Source: Parafrankia elaeagni
Lineage (GTDB): Bacteria > Actinomycetota > Actinomycetes > Frankiales > Frankiaceae
Length of the DNA: 64,000 bases
Reading direction: 5' to 3'
NCBI RefSeq assembly: GCF_000374165.1
Contig: NZ_KB893705.1
Coordinates: 104,764 to 168,763 of the forward strand
The notes under the pieces: generated by a model
The model's database searches: none
What the model was told of the DNA's origin: nothing
What the model saw: the letters and a program-made list of their open reading frames with translations, nothing else
Made by a program: the position numbers and the translations under genes
In this document: positions 1-11,382 of the stretch, in pieces
Numbering within the stretch: the first letter of the stretch is position 1
How the letters are laid out: each line of letters begins with the position of its first letter

Positions 1-431
1 GTCTCGGTGAGGTGGAGGACGAGCACCGGCTCGGTTTCCTGCGCGCGCCTGACCTGGGGTTCGTGCCGGCGGCCTTCGGCTGGGCGTCCGGTCGTGGGCT
101 GGAGCGGGTCCTCACCGAGGCCGGCGCCGACCTGACGGCCGGCGACTTCGTCCGCTGGATGCGTCAGCTCATCGATCTCCTCGACCAGATAGCCCAGATC
201 GCGCCGGCCTTCGCGGTCGCCTCCGCCGGCGCCCGGGCGCGCGGCGAGGCGGAGGGCGTGGCTGGAGGCGAGGTGGGCGGAGGACCCGGCGGTGAGAGGG
301 CCGAGGGGCCTGCCGACCGGGGAGCCGGCGGCTCGGCGGGTGGCGCGGGGCTTGTCGAGGTCGGCCGGGTGGCGCGGGCGGCGATGGACGCCGTGCGCCG
401 CGGTGTGGTGGCCTACTCGATGTCGGTGTGA
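1..431 (+). CDS. C-terminal end of a HelY/Mtr4-type DEAD/DEAH-box RNA helicase (partial)
   Basis: The reading frame is already open at the left edge, so the N-terminal and catalytic part lies outside the window. The visible tail contains GDFVRWMRQLIDLLDQIAQI and ends in AAMDAVRRGVVAYSMSV. This is the pattern of the helical DSH C-terminal domain of actinobacterial HelY-like helicases, which are ATP-dependent RNA helicases related to Ski2/Mtr4. A Gly/Ala-rich stretch of about 45 residues (EGVAGGEVGGGPGGERAEGP and onward) interrupts the domain and is probably a disordered insertion. The call rests on the tail motif only, since no Walker motifs are in view. Confidence 0.75.
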   Translation, partial: LGEVEDEHRLGFLRAPDLGFVPAAFGWASGRGLERVLTEAGADLTAGDFVRWMRQLIDLLDQIAQIAPAFAVASAGARARGEAEGVAGGEVGGGPGGERAEGPADRGAGGSAGGAGLVEVGRVARAAMDAVRRGVVAYSMSV

Positions 432-479
432 GCGGGGTGCCGGTGTGATGGGTGGAACTCGCTGTTGACGATGAGTTGG

Positions 480-600
480 GTCACCTCGTAGCCTGACTCC
501 CGTTAGTCGTGATGTTGACAGGAAGCCGGTGGGATTCCGGCGCGGCCGCGCCACTGTGTCCAGGGGAACCACAAGGGTTCGCCGGGAAGCCAGACCCGTT
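480..600 (+). promoter_or_regulatory. Cobalamin (AdoCbl-type) riboswitch
   Basis: The leader between the helicase gene and cbtB contains the hallmark core GGAAGCCGGTGGGATTCCGG, followed by a GC hairpin and CCACTGT. Further on is a B12-box-like GCCGGGAAGCCAGACCC. This spacing and order match cobalamin riboswitches. It lies about 50 nt upstream of the cobalt-transport gene cbtB, so by analogy cobalamin should repress the cbtBA-cobDQN operon. The boundaries are approximate because I could not fold the RNA. Confidence 0.88.
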
Positions 601-649
601 TCGTCGCGAGTGAACCAGCTGGACGCGTGATCCCTGGGAGGACCCTCGC

Positions 650-886
650 ATGGCCGATTCTGCCGCTCCGTCCGCCGTTCCTGCTCCGCTGGTCGGCGGT
701 GCCGCCAGCCCGGTGAAGCTTCCGCTGCGTGAGATCGCCCCCTGGGCGGTGCTCATGGGCGCGTTGATGCTTCTGGCGATCTATTTCATCGGCTCGGAAG
801 AGGGCGCTTTCTCCATGGTGGGCGGCACCTGGATCCACGAGTTCGTGCACGACGGCCGGCACCTGCTGGGTTTCCCCTGCCACTGA
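650..886 (+). CDS. cbtB: CbtB family cobalt transporter subunit
   Basis: A 78-aa protein with one membrane segment (about residues 30-47, WAVLMGALMLLAIYFIG) and a histidine-rich tail HEFVHDGRHLLGFPCH. This layout is typical of CbtB, the small partner of CbtA in cobalt uptake. The ATG is preceded by GGGAGGACCCTCGC, a good ribosome-binding site. It lies directly behind the cobalamin riboswitch and 54 nt before cbtA. The C-terminal His/Cys cluster may bind the metal (inference). Confidence 0.9.
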   Translation: MADSAAPSAVPAPLVGGAASPVKLPLREIAPWAVLMGALMLLAIYFIGSEEGAFSMVGGTWIHEFVHDGRHLLGFPCH

Positions 887-940
887 TCCACTGATTTTCC
901 GGCGGATCGTTCACCGGCAGGCGGCGGAGGCCGTTCTTTC

Positions 941-1708
941 ATGATGCGCAGACTTCTTGTGTTTGGCATGCTCGCGGGTCTGGTCGCGGGTCTGGTCGGC
1001 TTCGGGTTCGCCTCGGTCACCGGCGAACCTCAGGTGGACGCGGCGATCGCCATCGAGGAGGCCGCGGCGCCGCCGCCGGTCCCCGGTGAGCCCGTCGAGC
1101 CCGAGGAGGTATCCCGGGGGACGCAGAAGGGCATCGGGCTGGCGGTCGCGACGGGCCTTTACGGCGTCGCGATGGGAGGCCTGTTCGCGATCGCGTGCGC
1201 CGTCGCCTACGGCCGTGTCGGCACGTCGGGGATGCGGTCCACCTCGGCGGTGGTCGCGGCTGTCGGTTTCGTGGTGGTGGCGGTCATCCCGTTCCTGAAG
1301 TACCCGGCGAACCCGCCGGCGGTCGGGAATCCGGACACGATCGACCGGCGCACCGGCCTCTACGTGGTCATGGTGCTCGTCGCCGTCATCGCGGCCCTGC
1401 TCGCCGCGCAGGCCGGCCGCGCGGTGGCCGCCCGGGTCGGTGCCTGGAACGCGGCACTGGCGGCGACCGGGGTGTTCACCGTCCTCGTCGTGGTGGCCGC
1501 GGTCCTCCTCCCCGTCGTCAACGAGGTGCCGGACTCCTTCCCGCCGGAGCTGCTGTGGCGCTTCCGGCTGTCCTCGCTGGGCACGCAGACTCTTGTGTGG
1601 GCGGTGCTGGGGCTTGGCTTCGGGCCGCTCGCCGACCGGGTGCTCAACCCGGCGCCCGCACGGCGCACCCCGGCGGTGGCGGCGTCACCGAGCCCGTCCG
1701 CGGGGTGA
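941..1708 (+). CDS. cbtA: CbtA family cobalt transporter membrane protein
   Basis: A 255-aa protein with about five to six hydrophobic segments, including LLVFGMLAGLVAGLVGFGFA at the N-terminus, GIGLAVATGLYGVAMGGLF, and others to the C-terminus. It fits the CbtA family, predicted cobalt transporters regulated by B12 riboswitches. The stop codon overlaps the GTG start of cobD by 4 nt (GTGA), which implies translational coupling. Supplying cobalt ahead of the corrin ring genes makes sense for the operon. Confidence 0.88.
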   Translation: MMRRLLVFGMLAGLVAGLVGFGFASVTGEPQVDAAIAIEEAAAPPPVPGEPVEPEEVSRGTQKGIGLAVATGLYGVAMGGLFAIACAVAYGRVGTSGMRSTSAVVAAVGFVVVAVIPFLKYPANPPAVGNPDTIDRRTGLYVVMVLVAVIAALLAAQAGRAVAARVGAWNAALAATGVFTVLVVVAAVLLPVVNEVPDSFPPELLWRFRLSSLGTQTLVWAVLGLGFGPLADRVLNPAPARRTPAVAASPSPSAG

Positions 1709-2718
1709 GGGCGAGCGGCCGCGCACGGGCGTACGGGCTGCTGCTCGGAGTCGTCCTCGACACGCTGTTCGCCGATCCGGCCCGGGGCCATCCGGTCGCG
1801 GGGTTCGGGCGGGTCGCGGCCCGCCTCGAGCGGGCCGCCTACCGCGACAGCCGGCTCGCCGGCGTGGCGTACACGGCGGTCCTGGTCGGTGGTCCGGCGG
1901 TGGTCGCCGGGCGGGTGGAACGCGGGCTGGCGCGCGCACCGGCCGGTTCCCGCGGCGAGCACCGGGCGAGGCGCGGGGCCGGGCTGGCCGCGACGGCGCT
2001 GACCGCGGTGGTGACGTGGTCGGTGCTGGGTGGCGCGTCGCTGCGCCGGGAGGGCCGGGCGCTCGGCGGTGAGCTGGCCCGGTCGGATCTTGCTGCCGCG
2101 CGCCGCCGGCTGCCCTCGCTGTGCGGCCGGGACCCGTCGGTCCTCGACACCGGCGGGCTGTCCCGGGCGGGCGTCGAGTCACTGGCGGAGAACACTTCGG
2201 ACGCCGTTGTCGCCCCGCTGCTGTGGGGCGCGGTCGGCGGTCTGCCCGGCCTCGTCGCCTACCGTGCGGTGAACACCCTCGACGCGATGGTCGGCTACCG
2301 CAACGCGCGTTACCGCCGTTTCGGCTGGGCAGCGGCCCGCGCCGACGACCTGGCCAACCTGCTGCCTGCCCGGGTCTGCGCGCTGCTGACCTGTGCCTGC
2401 GCGCCGGTGGTCGGCGGCTCGCCGGCGCGGGCGTTGCGGACGCTGCGTCGCGACGGCCGCCGCCACCCCAGCCCGAACGCGGGCATGGCGGAGGCGGCGT
2501 TCGCCGGAGCGGCCGGGCTGCGGCTCGGCGGTGAGCTGCGGTACGCCCACGGCGTCGAGCACCGCCCCGAGCTGGGGTCGGGGCGCCGGCCGGGTGCCCG
2601 GGACCTGCAGGTCGCAGCACGCCTGTCGGCCGCCGTCACGGTGGCCGCCGTCGGGCTGAGCGCCGGGCTCGCCGCCGGGCTGGCGGCGGTCCGACCCGCC
2701 GCGGGCAGAGCACGGTGA
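1705..2718 (+). CDS. cobD: Adenosylcobinamide-phosphate synthase CobD/CbiB
   Basis: A 337-aa integral membrane enzyme that attaches the aminopropanol arm to adenosylcobyric acid late in cobalamin synthesis. Family motifs are visible: [17 protein letters not shown] near the N-terminus, [41 protein letters not shown] and [21 protein letters not shown]. The GTG start at 1705 overlaps the cbtA stop, although the frame stays open further upstream. The 3' end overlaps cobQ by 4 nt (GTGA). Confidence 0.93.
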   Translation: MRASGRARAYGLLLGVVLDTLFADPARGHPVAGFGRVAARLERAAYRDSRLAGVAYTAVLVGGPAVVAGRVERGLARAPAGSRGEHRARRGAGLAATALTAVVTWSVLGGASLRREGRALGGELARSDLAAARRRLPSLCGRDPSVLDTGGLSRAGVESLAENTSDAVVAPLLWGAVGGLPGLVAYRAVNTLDAMVGYRNARYRRFGWAAARADDLANLLPARVCALLTCACAPVVGGSPARALRTLRRDGRRHPSPNAGMAEAAFAGAAGLRLGGELRYAHGVEHRPELGSGRRPGARDLQVAARLSAAVTVAAVGLSAGLAAGLAAVRPAAGRAR

Positions 2719-4349
2719 CCGGCCGCATCGCGGCCACGGGCGGCGGCGCCGGCGGTGGCGCCGGCCGTGGGGCGGTCGGTGGGGCGTTGCTGGTCGCCGG
2801 GACCGCCTCGGACGCAGGCAAGAGCATCCTCACCGCCGGGCTGTGCCGGTGGCTGGCCCGCGAGGGCGTGCGGGTCGCCCCGTTCAAGGCCCAGAACATG
2901 GCGCTGAACTCGGTGGTGACCGCCGACGGCGCGGAGATCGGCCGGGCGCAGGCGATGCAGGCCGCGGCCGCCGGGGTCGCGCCCGAGGCCGCGATGAACC
3001 CCGTGCTGCTCAAGCCCGGCTCCGACCGCCACAGCCAGCTGGTGGTGCTCGGACGTCCCCTCGCCGAGGTCGACGCGCTGGGGTACCGGCCGTACAAGGA
3101 GCGTCTGCTCGGCATCGTCCTGGACTGCCTCGCCGACCTGCGCGGCCGGTTCGACGCGGTGATCTGCGAGGGGGCGGGGTCGCCGACGGAGATCAACCTG
3201 CGGGCGACCGACATCGCCAACATGGGCTTGGCGCGCGCGGCGGGCCTGCCGGTGCTGGTCGTCGGCGACATCGACCGTGGGGGTGTGTTCGCCTCCCTGT
3301 TCGGGACACTCGCCCTGCTCGACCGGGCCGACCAGGCCCTTGTCGCCGGCTGGGTGATCAACCGTTTCCGTGGGGACGCCCGGCTGCTCGAGCCCGGGCT
3401 GCGCCAGATCGAAGGACTCACCGGACGTCCCGTCCTCGGCGTCCTGCCCTGGCTGGCGGGCCTGTGGCTCGACGTCGAGGACTCGCTGGACCTGCGCTCA
3501 CATCCGGATCCGGACCTGGGCCCCGCCGACGGGTCGGCCGGGCCGGGCGCGGGTGGCGGCGCGGACACCGGCCCGGACCGGCTGCGGGTCGCTGTCATCC
3601 GCTTCCCGCGCCTGTCGAACATCACCGACCTGGACGCCCTGCGCGCCGAGCCGGGGGTGTCGGTGCGGCTCGCGACCAGCGTGGACGACATCGCCGACGC
3701 CGACCTGGTGGTGCTGCCGGGGACCCGGGCGACCGTCTCCGACCTGGCCTGGCTGCGGCGGCGCGGGCTCGCCGACGCGATCGTGGCCCGGGCCGCCGCG
3801 GGTCTGCCCGTGCTGGGGATCTGCGGCGGCTACCAGATGCTCGGGGTGCGCATCGACGACGACGTCGAGTCCCGGGCGGGGGAGGTGCCCGGCCTGGGTC
3901 TGCTGCCACTGATCACCCGCTTCGCGCCGGACAAGGTGCTCGGGCAGCGGTCGGGGGTCAGCGCGGACGGCCATCCCGTCACGGGCTACGAGATCCGGCA
4001 CGGCCGACCGGTGCTCGACGAGTCGCTGCGACCCGGCGGGACGGGCTCCCGTCTCACCGCGGTGGAGCGGTTCGCCGTCGACGGCGCGCGGGTCGGCGGC
4101 GTCCATGGGACGAGCTGGCACGGGCTGCTGGAGAACGACCAGTTCCGGCGGGCCTACCTGGCCGGTGTGGCGGCGGCTGCCGGCCGGTCGTTCCGCCCGG
4201 CCGAGACCTGTTTCGCCGATGTCCGGGCCCGCCGCCTCGATGCCCTGGGCGACCTCGTCGCCGACCATCTTGACCTGCGGGCGGTGCGCACACTGCTGGA
4301 GCGCGGCGCACCGGCCGGTCTTCCCTTCGTCCCCCCGGGAGCACCCTGA
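2715..4349 (+). CDS. cobQ: Adenosylcobyric acid synthase (glutamine-hydrolysing) CobQ/CbiP
   Basis: A 544-aa cytosolic amidotransferase that amidates four carboxylates of the corrin ring using glutamine and ATP. The N-terminal dethiobiotin-synthetase-like domain shows [12 protein letters not shown] (P-loop), [11 protein letters not shown] and [12 protein letters not shown]. The C-terminal glutamine amidotransferase domain has the nucleophile motif [11 protein letters not shown] and the histidine region [15 protein letters not shown]. The GTG start overlaps cobD by 4 nt. About 18 Gly/Ala-rich residues at the N-terminus are extra. The stop is followed immediately by cobN. Confidence 0.95.
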   Translation: MTGRIAATGGGAGGGAGRGAVGGALLVAGTASDAGKSILTAGLCRWLAREGVRVAPFKAQNMALNSVVTADGAEIGRAQAMQAAAAGVAPEAAMNPVLLKPGSDRHSQLVVLGRPLAEVDALGYRPYKERLLGIVLDCLADLRGRFDAVICEGAGSPTEINLRATDIANMGLARAAGLPVLVVGDIDRGGVFASLFGTLALLDRADQALVAGWVINRFRGDARLLEPGLRQIEGLTGRPVLGVLPWLAGLWLDVEDSLDLRSHPDPDLGPADGSAGPGAGGGADTGPDRLRVAVIRFPRLSNITDLDALRAEPGVSVRLATSVDDIADADLVVLPGTRATVSDLAWLRRRGLADAIVARAAAGLPVLGICGGYQMLGVRIDDDVESRAGEVPGLGLLPLITRFAPDKVLGQRSGVSADGHPVTGYEIRHGRPVLDESLRPGGTGSRLTAVERFAVDGARVGGVHGTSWHGLLENDQFRRAYLAGVAAAAGRSFRPAETCFADVRARRLDALGDLVADHLDLRAVRTLLERGAPAGLPFVPPGAP

Positions 4350-8366
<4,017 letters not shown>

Positions 8367-8377
8367 GAGGACTCCGC

Positions 8378-8436
8378 GGCGGCGATGAGTTTCTGTCGGT
8401 GGGTAGGTCCCTGGTGTCGACACCACGCGAACGGCG
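8378..8436 (+). repeat. Conserved upstream block, copy 1 (paired with 9373-9430)
   Basis: The segment containing GATGAGTTTCTGTCGGTGG and GTGTCGACACCACGCGAACG is repeated with few changes at 9373-9430, about 100 nt upstream of each VOC gene. Conservation outside the coding sequence suggests a promoter or operator that duplicated with the gene. Confidence 0.75.
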
Positions 8437-8491
8437 CGGGCGCACCCTGCACGCCCCGCGCACCGTGCGCCCGACGGCGAAGGAGCCCGCG

Positions 8492-9286
8492 ATGCCCGCG
8501 AACGACACCACCCTGACCGGCGCCCCCTGCTGGATCGATCTGATGACCTCGGACGTCGACGGCGCCCGCGCCTTCTACGCGGAGCTGTTCGGCTGGGTCC
8601 CCGGCGAGCGGTCCGAGGAGTTCGGCGGGTATTTCATGTTCTTCTCCCCGGACGGCCGGATGATCGCCGGCGGGATGCCGAAGCAGGCAGCCGAGGCGCC
8701 GGACGTGTGGACCACCTACCTGTTGACCCCGGACGCGGCGAGGACCACGGCGGCCGTGACCGAGCACGGCGGCACCGTGATGGTCCCGCCGATGCCCATC
8801 GCGGACCTGGGCACCATGGCGGTGGTCACCGACCCGACCGGCGCCGTGGTCGGCATGTGGCAGCAGGGCACGCACCGCGGGTTCCAGGTGCTCGCCGAGC
8901 CGGGTGCGCCGGGCTGGTTCGAGCTGATGACCCGCGACTTCAGGGCCGCCGTGCCCTTCTACACGAAGGTCTTCGGCTGGCAGGCGAAGGTCGTCGGTGA
9001 CAGTGACGAGTTCCGTTACGCCGTGCTGGTCGACGGCGCCGGCGAGCAGTACGCCGGGGTCATGGATGCCGCCGGCTTCCTCCCGGAGGGCGTGCCGTCG
9101 CACTGGGGCGTGTACTTCGCGGTGGAGGACACCGACGACGCCGTCGCGCTGGCCGAGAAGCTCGGCGGTTTCACCGCCCAGGCCCCGGTGGACACCCCCT
9201 ACGGCCGCCTGGCGATCGCGGCCGACCCGACTGGCGCCGTCTTCAAGCTCGTCGGGCCGAACAAGGAGGAACAGCCGAAGGGCTGA
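8492..9286 (+). CDS. Two-domain VOC/glyoxalase-fold protein (CFP30B-like), copy 1
   Basis: A 264-aa protein made of two vicinal-oxygen-chelate domains (about 8-125 and 135-258), each with the pattern W-D/E-L-M-T, AFYAELFGW and an end motif DPTGAVV/DPTGAVF. It resembles the actinobacterial Rv0577/CFP30B-type proteins; the substrate is unknown. I chose ATG 8492 because the sequence AKEPAMPANDTTLTGAPCW matches the start of copy 2 and a GAAGGAG ribosome-binding site precedes it. The frame stays open upstream. It is a tandem duplicate of the next gene. Confidence 0.85.
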   Translation: MPANDTTLTGAPCWIDLMTSDVDGARAFYAELFGWVPGERSEEFGGYFMFFSPDGRMIAGGMPKQAAEAPDVWTTYLLTPDAARTTAAVTEHGGTVMVPPMPIADLGTMAVVTDPTGAVVGMWQQGTHRGFQVLAEPGAPGWFELMTRDFRAAVPFYTKVFGWQAKVVGDSDEFRYAVLVDGAGEQYAGVMDAAGFLPEGVPSHWGVYFAVEDTDDAVALAEKLGGFTAQAPVDTPYGRLAIAADPTGAVFKLVGPNKEEQPKG

Positions 9287-9372
9287 CGCCCGCCGCGGGT
9301 GACAGCGGGCGGAACCGGGCCTCCGCCCGCGGCTGCCGCCTTCTTCTGCCTGCTTCTGGGCGGGGCGGCCGT

Positions 9373-9430
9373 GCGGCGATGAGTTTCTGTCGGTGGTCGG
9401 GTCCAAGGTGTCGACAGCACGCGAACGGCG
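9373..9430 (+). repeat. Conserved upstream block, copy 2 (paired with 8378-8436)
   Basis: This is the second copy of the block described at 8378. It again contains GATGAGTTTCTGTCGGTGG followed by GTGTCGACAGCACGCGAACG. Confidence 0.75.
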
Positions 9431-9489
9431 AACGACGGGCGCACTCCGCGTCCCGCGCGCCATGTGCCACGACGGCGAAGGAGCCCGTG

Positions 9490-10293
9490 ATGCCCGCTCA
9501 CGAGACCACCCTGACCGGAGCCCCCTGCTGGGTCGACCTGATGACCGCCGATGTCGACGGGGCGCGCCGCTTCTACAGCGAGCTGTTCGGCTGGACCGCC
9601 GAGGAGCCGAACGCCGAGTTCGGTGGGTACTTCAACTTCACCCGCAACGGTCGCCGCGTCGCGGGCGGGATGCCCAAGCAGCAGCCCGAGCTGCCCGACG
9701 TCTGGTCCGTCTACCTGCTGACGCAGGACGCGGAGAAGACCGTGGCCGCGGTTCCCGAGCACGGCGGCAGCGTCATGATCCCGCCGATGGCGGTCGCCGA
9801 TCTCGGCACCATGGCCGTGGTGACGGATCCGGCCGGCGCGGTGATCGGTATGTGGCAGCCGGGAGCGCACCGCGGCTTCGAGCTGCTGGCCGAACCGGGC
9901 GCGCCGGGCTGGTTCGAGCTGATGACCCGCGACTTCGGCAGCTCCGTGCCGTTCTACCAGGAGGTCTTCGGGTGGCACACCAAGATCATGGGTGACGGCG
10001 ACGACTTCCGGTACACCGTCCAGGTCGACGACTCCGGCGACGAGCAGGCGGGGATCATGGACGCGTCGGCCTTCCTCCCGGAGGGCGTGCCGTCGCACTG
10101 GGGGGTGTACTTCGCGGTGGAGGACACCGACGCCGCCCTCGCGCTTACCGGCAAGCTCGGTGGCGCCACCGTCCAGCCGGCCACCGACACCCCCTACGGG
10201 CGTCTCGCGATCGCGACCGACCCGACCGGGGCCGTCTTCAAGCTGCTCGGCCCGAACAAGGGGGAGGAGCAGGAGGCGCCAGCCAAGGGCTGA
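9490..10293 (+). CDS. Two-domain VOC/glyoxalase-fold protein (CFP30B-like), copy 2
   Basis: A 267-aa paralogue of the preceding gene with the same two VOC domains, for example LTGAPCWVDLMTADVDGARR near the N-terminus and PSHWGVYFAVEDTD in domain 2. The start at ATG 9490 has a GAAGGAG site upstream, as in copy 1. Both copies share a conserved block about 110 nt upstream of the start, so gene and regulatory region duplicated together. The function is unknown beyond the fold; a detoxification or ligand-binding role is only a family-level guess. Confidence 0.85.
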   Translation: MPAHETTLTGAPCWVDLMTADVDGARRFYSELFGWTAEEPNAEFGGYFNFTRNGRRVAGGMPKQQPELPDVWSVYLLTQDAEKTVAAVPEHGGSVMIPPMAVADLGTMAVVTDPAGAVIGMWQPGAHRGFELLAEPGAPGWFELMTRDFGSSVPFYQEVFGWHTKIMGDGDDFRYTVQVDDSGDEQAGIMDASAFLPEGVPSHWGVYFAVEDTDAALALTGKLGGATVQPATDTPYGRLAIATDPTGAVFKLLGPNKGEEQEAPAKG

Positions 10294-10312
10294 GGCACCT
10301 TCCCGCCGTCGC

Positions 10313-10349
10313 CCCGGGGCGGGCCGCACGTGGAGCGGGCCGCCCCGGG
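10313..10349 (+). terminator. GC-rich hairpin after VOC copy 2
   Basis: CCCGGGGCGG (10313-10322) and CCGCCCCGGG (10340-10349) form a perfect 10-bp stem with a 17-nt loop, 20 nt past the stop codon. There is no T-run, which is common for terminators in high-GC actinobacteria. It could also stop converging transcription from the carbonic anhydrase gene. Confidence 0.45.
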
Positions 10350-10468
10350 AGATCTGGCGGATGCTCGTGGTCGGGGCCGGCTGGCCCGACCCGGCGCGGA
10401 TGTCCCAGGCTTCGAGGACCGCTTGACCATGGTCCGCGGCGACAGTCGCGGAGGACCGCTGGCGCGGG

Positions 10469-11122
10469 TTACTGGTGCGGGTTGTCGGAGACCGTGGGTA
10501 CAGGTCCGTGGCTGTTGACCATGTCAACGGTGCTCTCCGCGAGCCGGTACGACAGGCCGACCACGGCGCATCGTCCTGCGGCGACCTCGGTCGCGAGAAG
10601 GACCGACCGGCCGACCAGGCCGTCCACCGTCCGCCGGATGTGCGTGCGCACGAACGCGTCGATATCGGTGTGCCCGGCTGCCCGCGCGGACAGCACGCTG
10701 GGCATGACCCGCTCGACCACGTCCCCGAGGTAGCCTACAGGCACGTTCCCGTCACGATCTGCGACGGACGCCGCGGTGACGGCGCCGCACGAATCGTGGC
10801 CGAGAACGACGACGAGGGGCGCGCCGAGCACGCTGACGCCGTACTCGATGCTGCCCAGTACCTCGGGCCCCGCGACGTGCCCGGCGGTCCGGACCACGAA
10901 GAGGTCTCCCAGCCCTCGATCGAAGATGATCTCGGCTGCCAGTCGGGAGTCGGAACATCCGAACAGCACGGCGAAAGGCTGCTGTCTGGGCGCCACCGCC
11001 GAGCGGCGGTCGGCGTCCTAATTCGGGTGCAGGCGTTCACCCTGCACGAAACGCGCGTTGCCTTCCCTCAGGACCGCGAACGCCTCGGCGGGCGAGGAAA
11101 CAACGAGATCGAGATCGGGCAC
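10469..11122 (-). pseudogene. Beta-carbonic anhydrase interrupted by one amber codon
   Basis: The downstream part reads as a clear beta-class carbonic anhydrase (CO2 hydration, zinc enzyme), with CSDSR, the long GLGDLFVVRTAG stretch and GHDSCGA supplying the Cys-Asp-His-Cys zinc site. In the same frame upstream, GTG 11122 opens SSPAEAFAVLREGNARFVQG and then HPN. The next codon is TAG (11018-11020), followed by DADRRSAVAPRQQPFAV. Family members have HPNQ here, so CAG to TAG is the obvious change. A shorter product could start at GTG 10996, but it would lack the N-terminal helices used for dimerisation. It is either a recent nonsense allele or a sequence error. Confidence 0.85.
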
Positions 11123-11382
11123 GCACAGCAACCTATCTCTGGTCCGGGGCACAACGGGCCCGATCGCGACAACGTCACCGGCGTTGCGGAACTCGGCCGA
11201 CGACCGGCATCGGCACCCGCCGTGCCGTCCGACGGATCAGAAGTCGAGCAGGTCGTCGCGGAAGAGGTCGTGCGAGCCTGTCGGCGATCTCGCTGACGGA
11301 CCGGCGGTGCACCAGCGTGGCGATAAGGAGACCGTCGCCGCCGACGGTCTCCATGACGCCGTGACCCCGGCCGCCGGGTCGG

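Noticed and set aside
1195-2718. A 507-aa frame beginning inside cbtA
   Set aside because: The first 170 codons are a shadow of cbtA; the real cobD starts at GTG 1705, where the family sequence begins.
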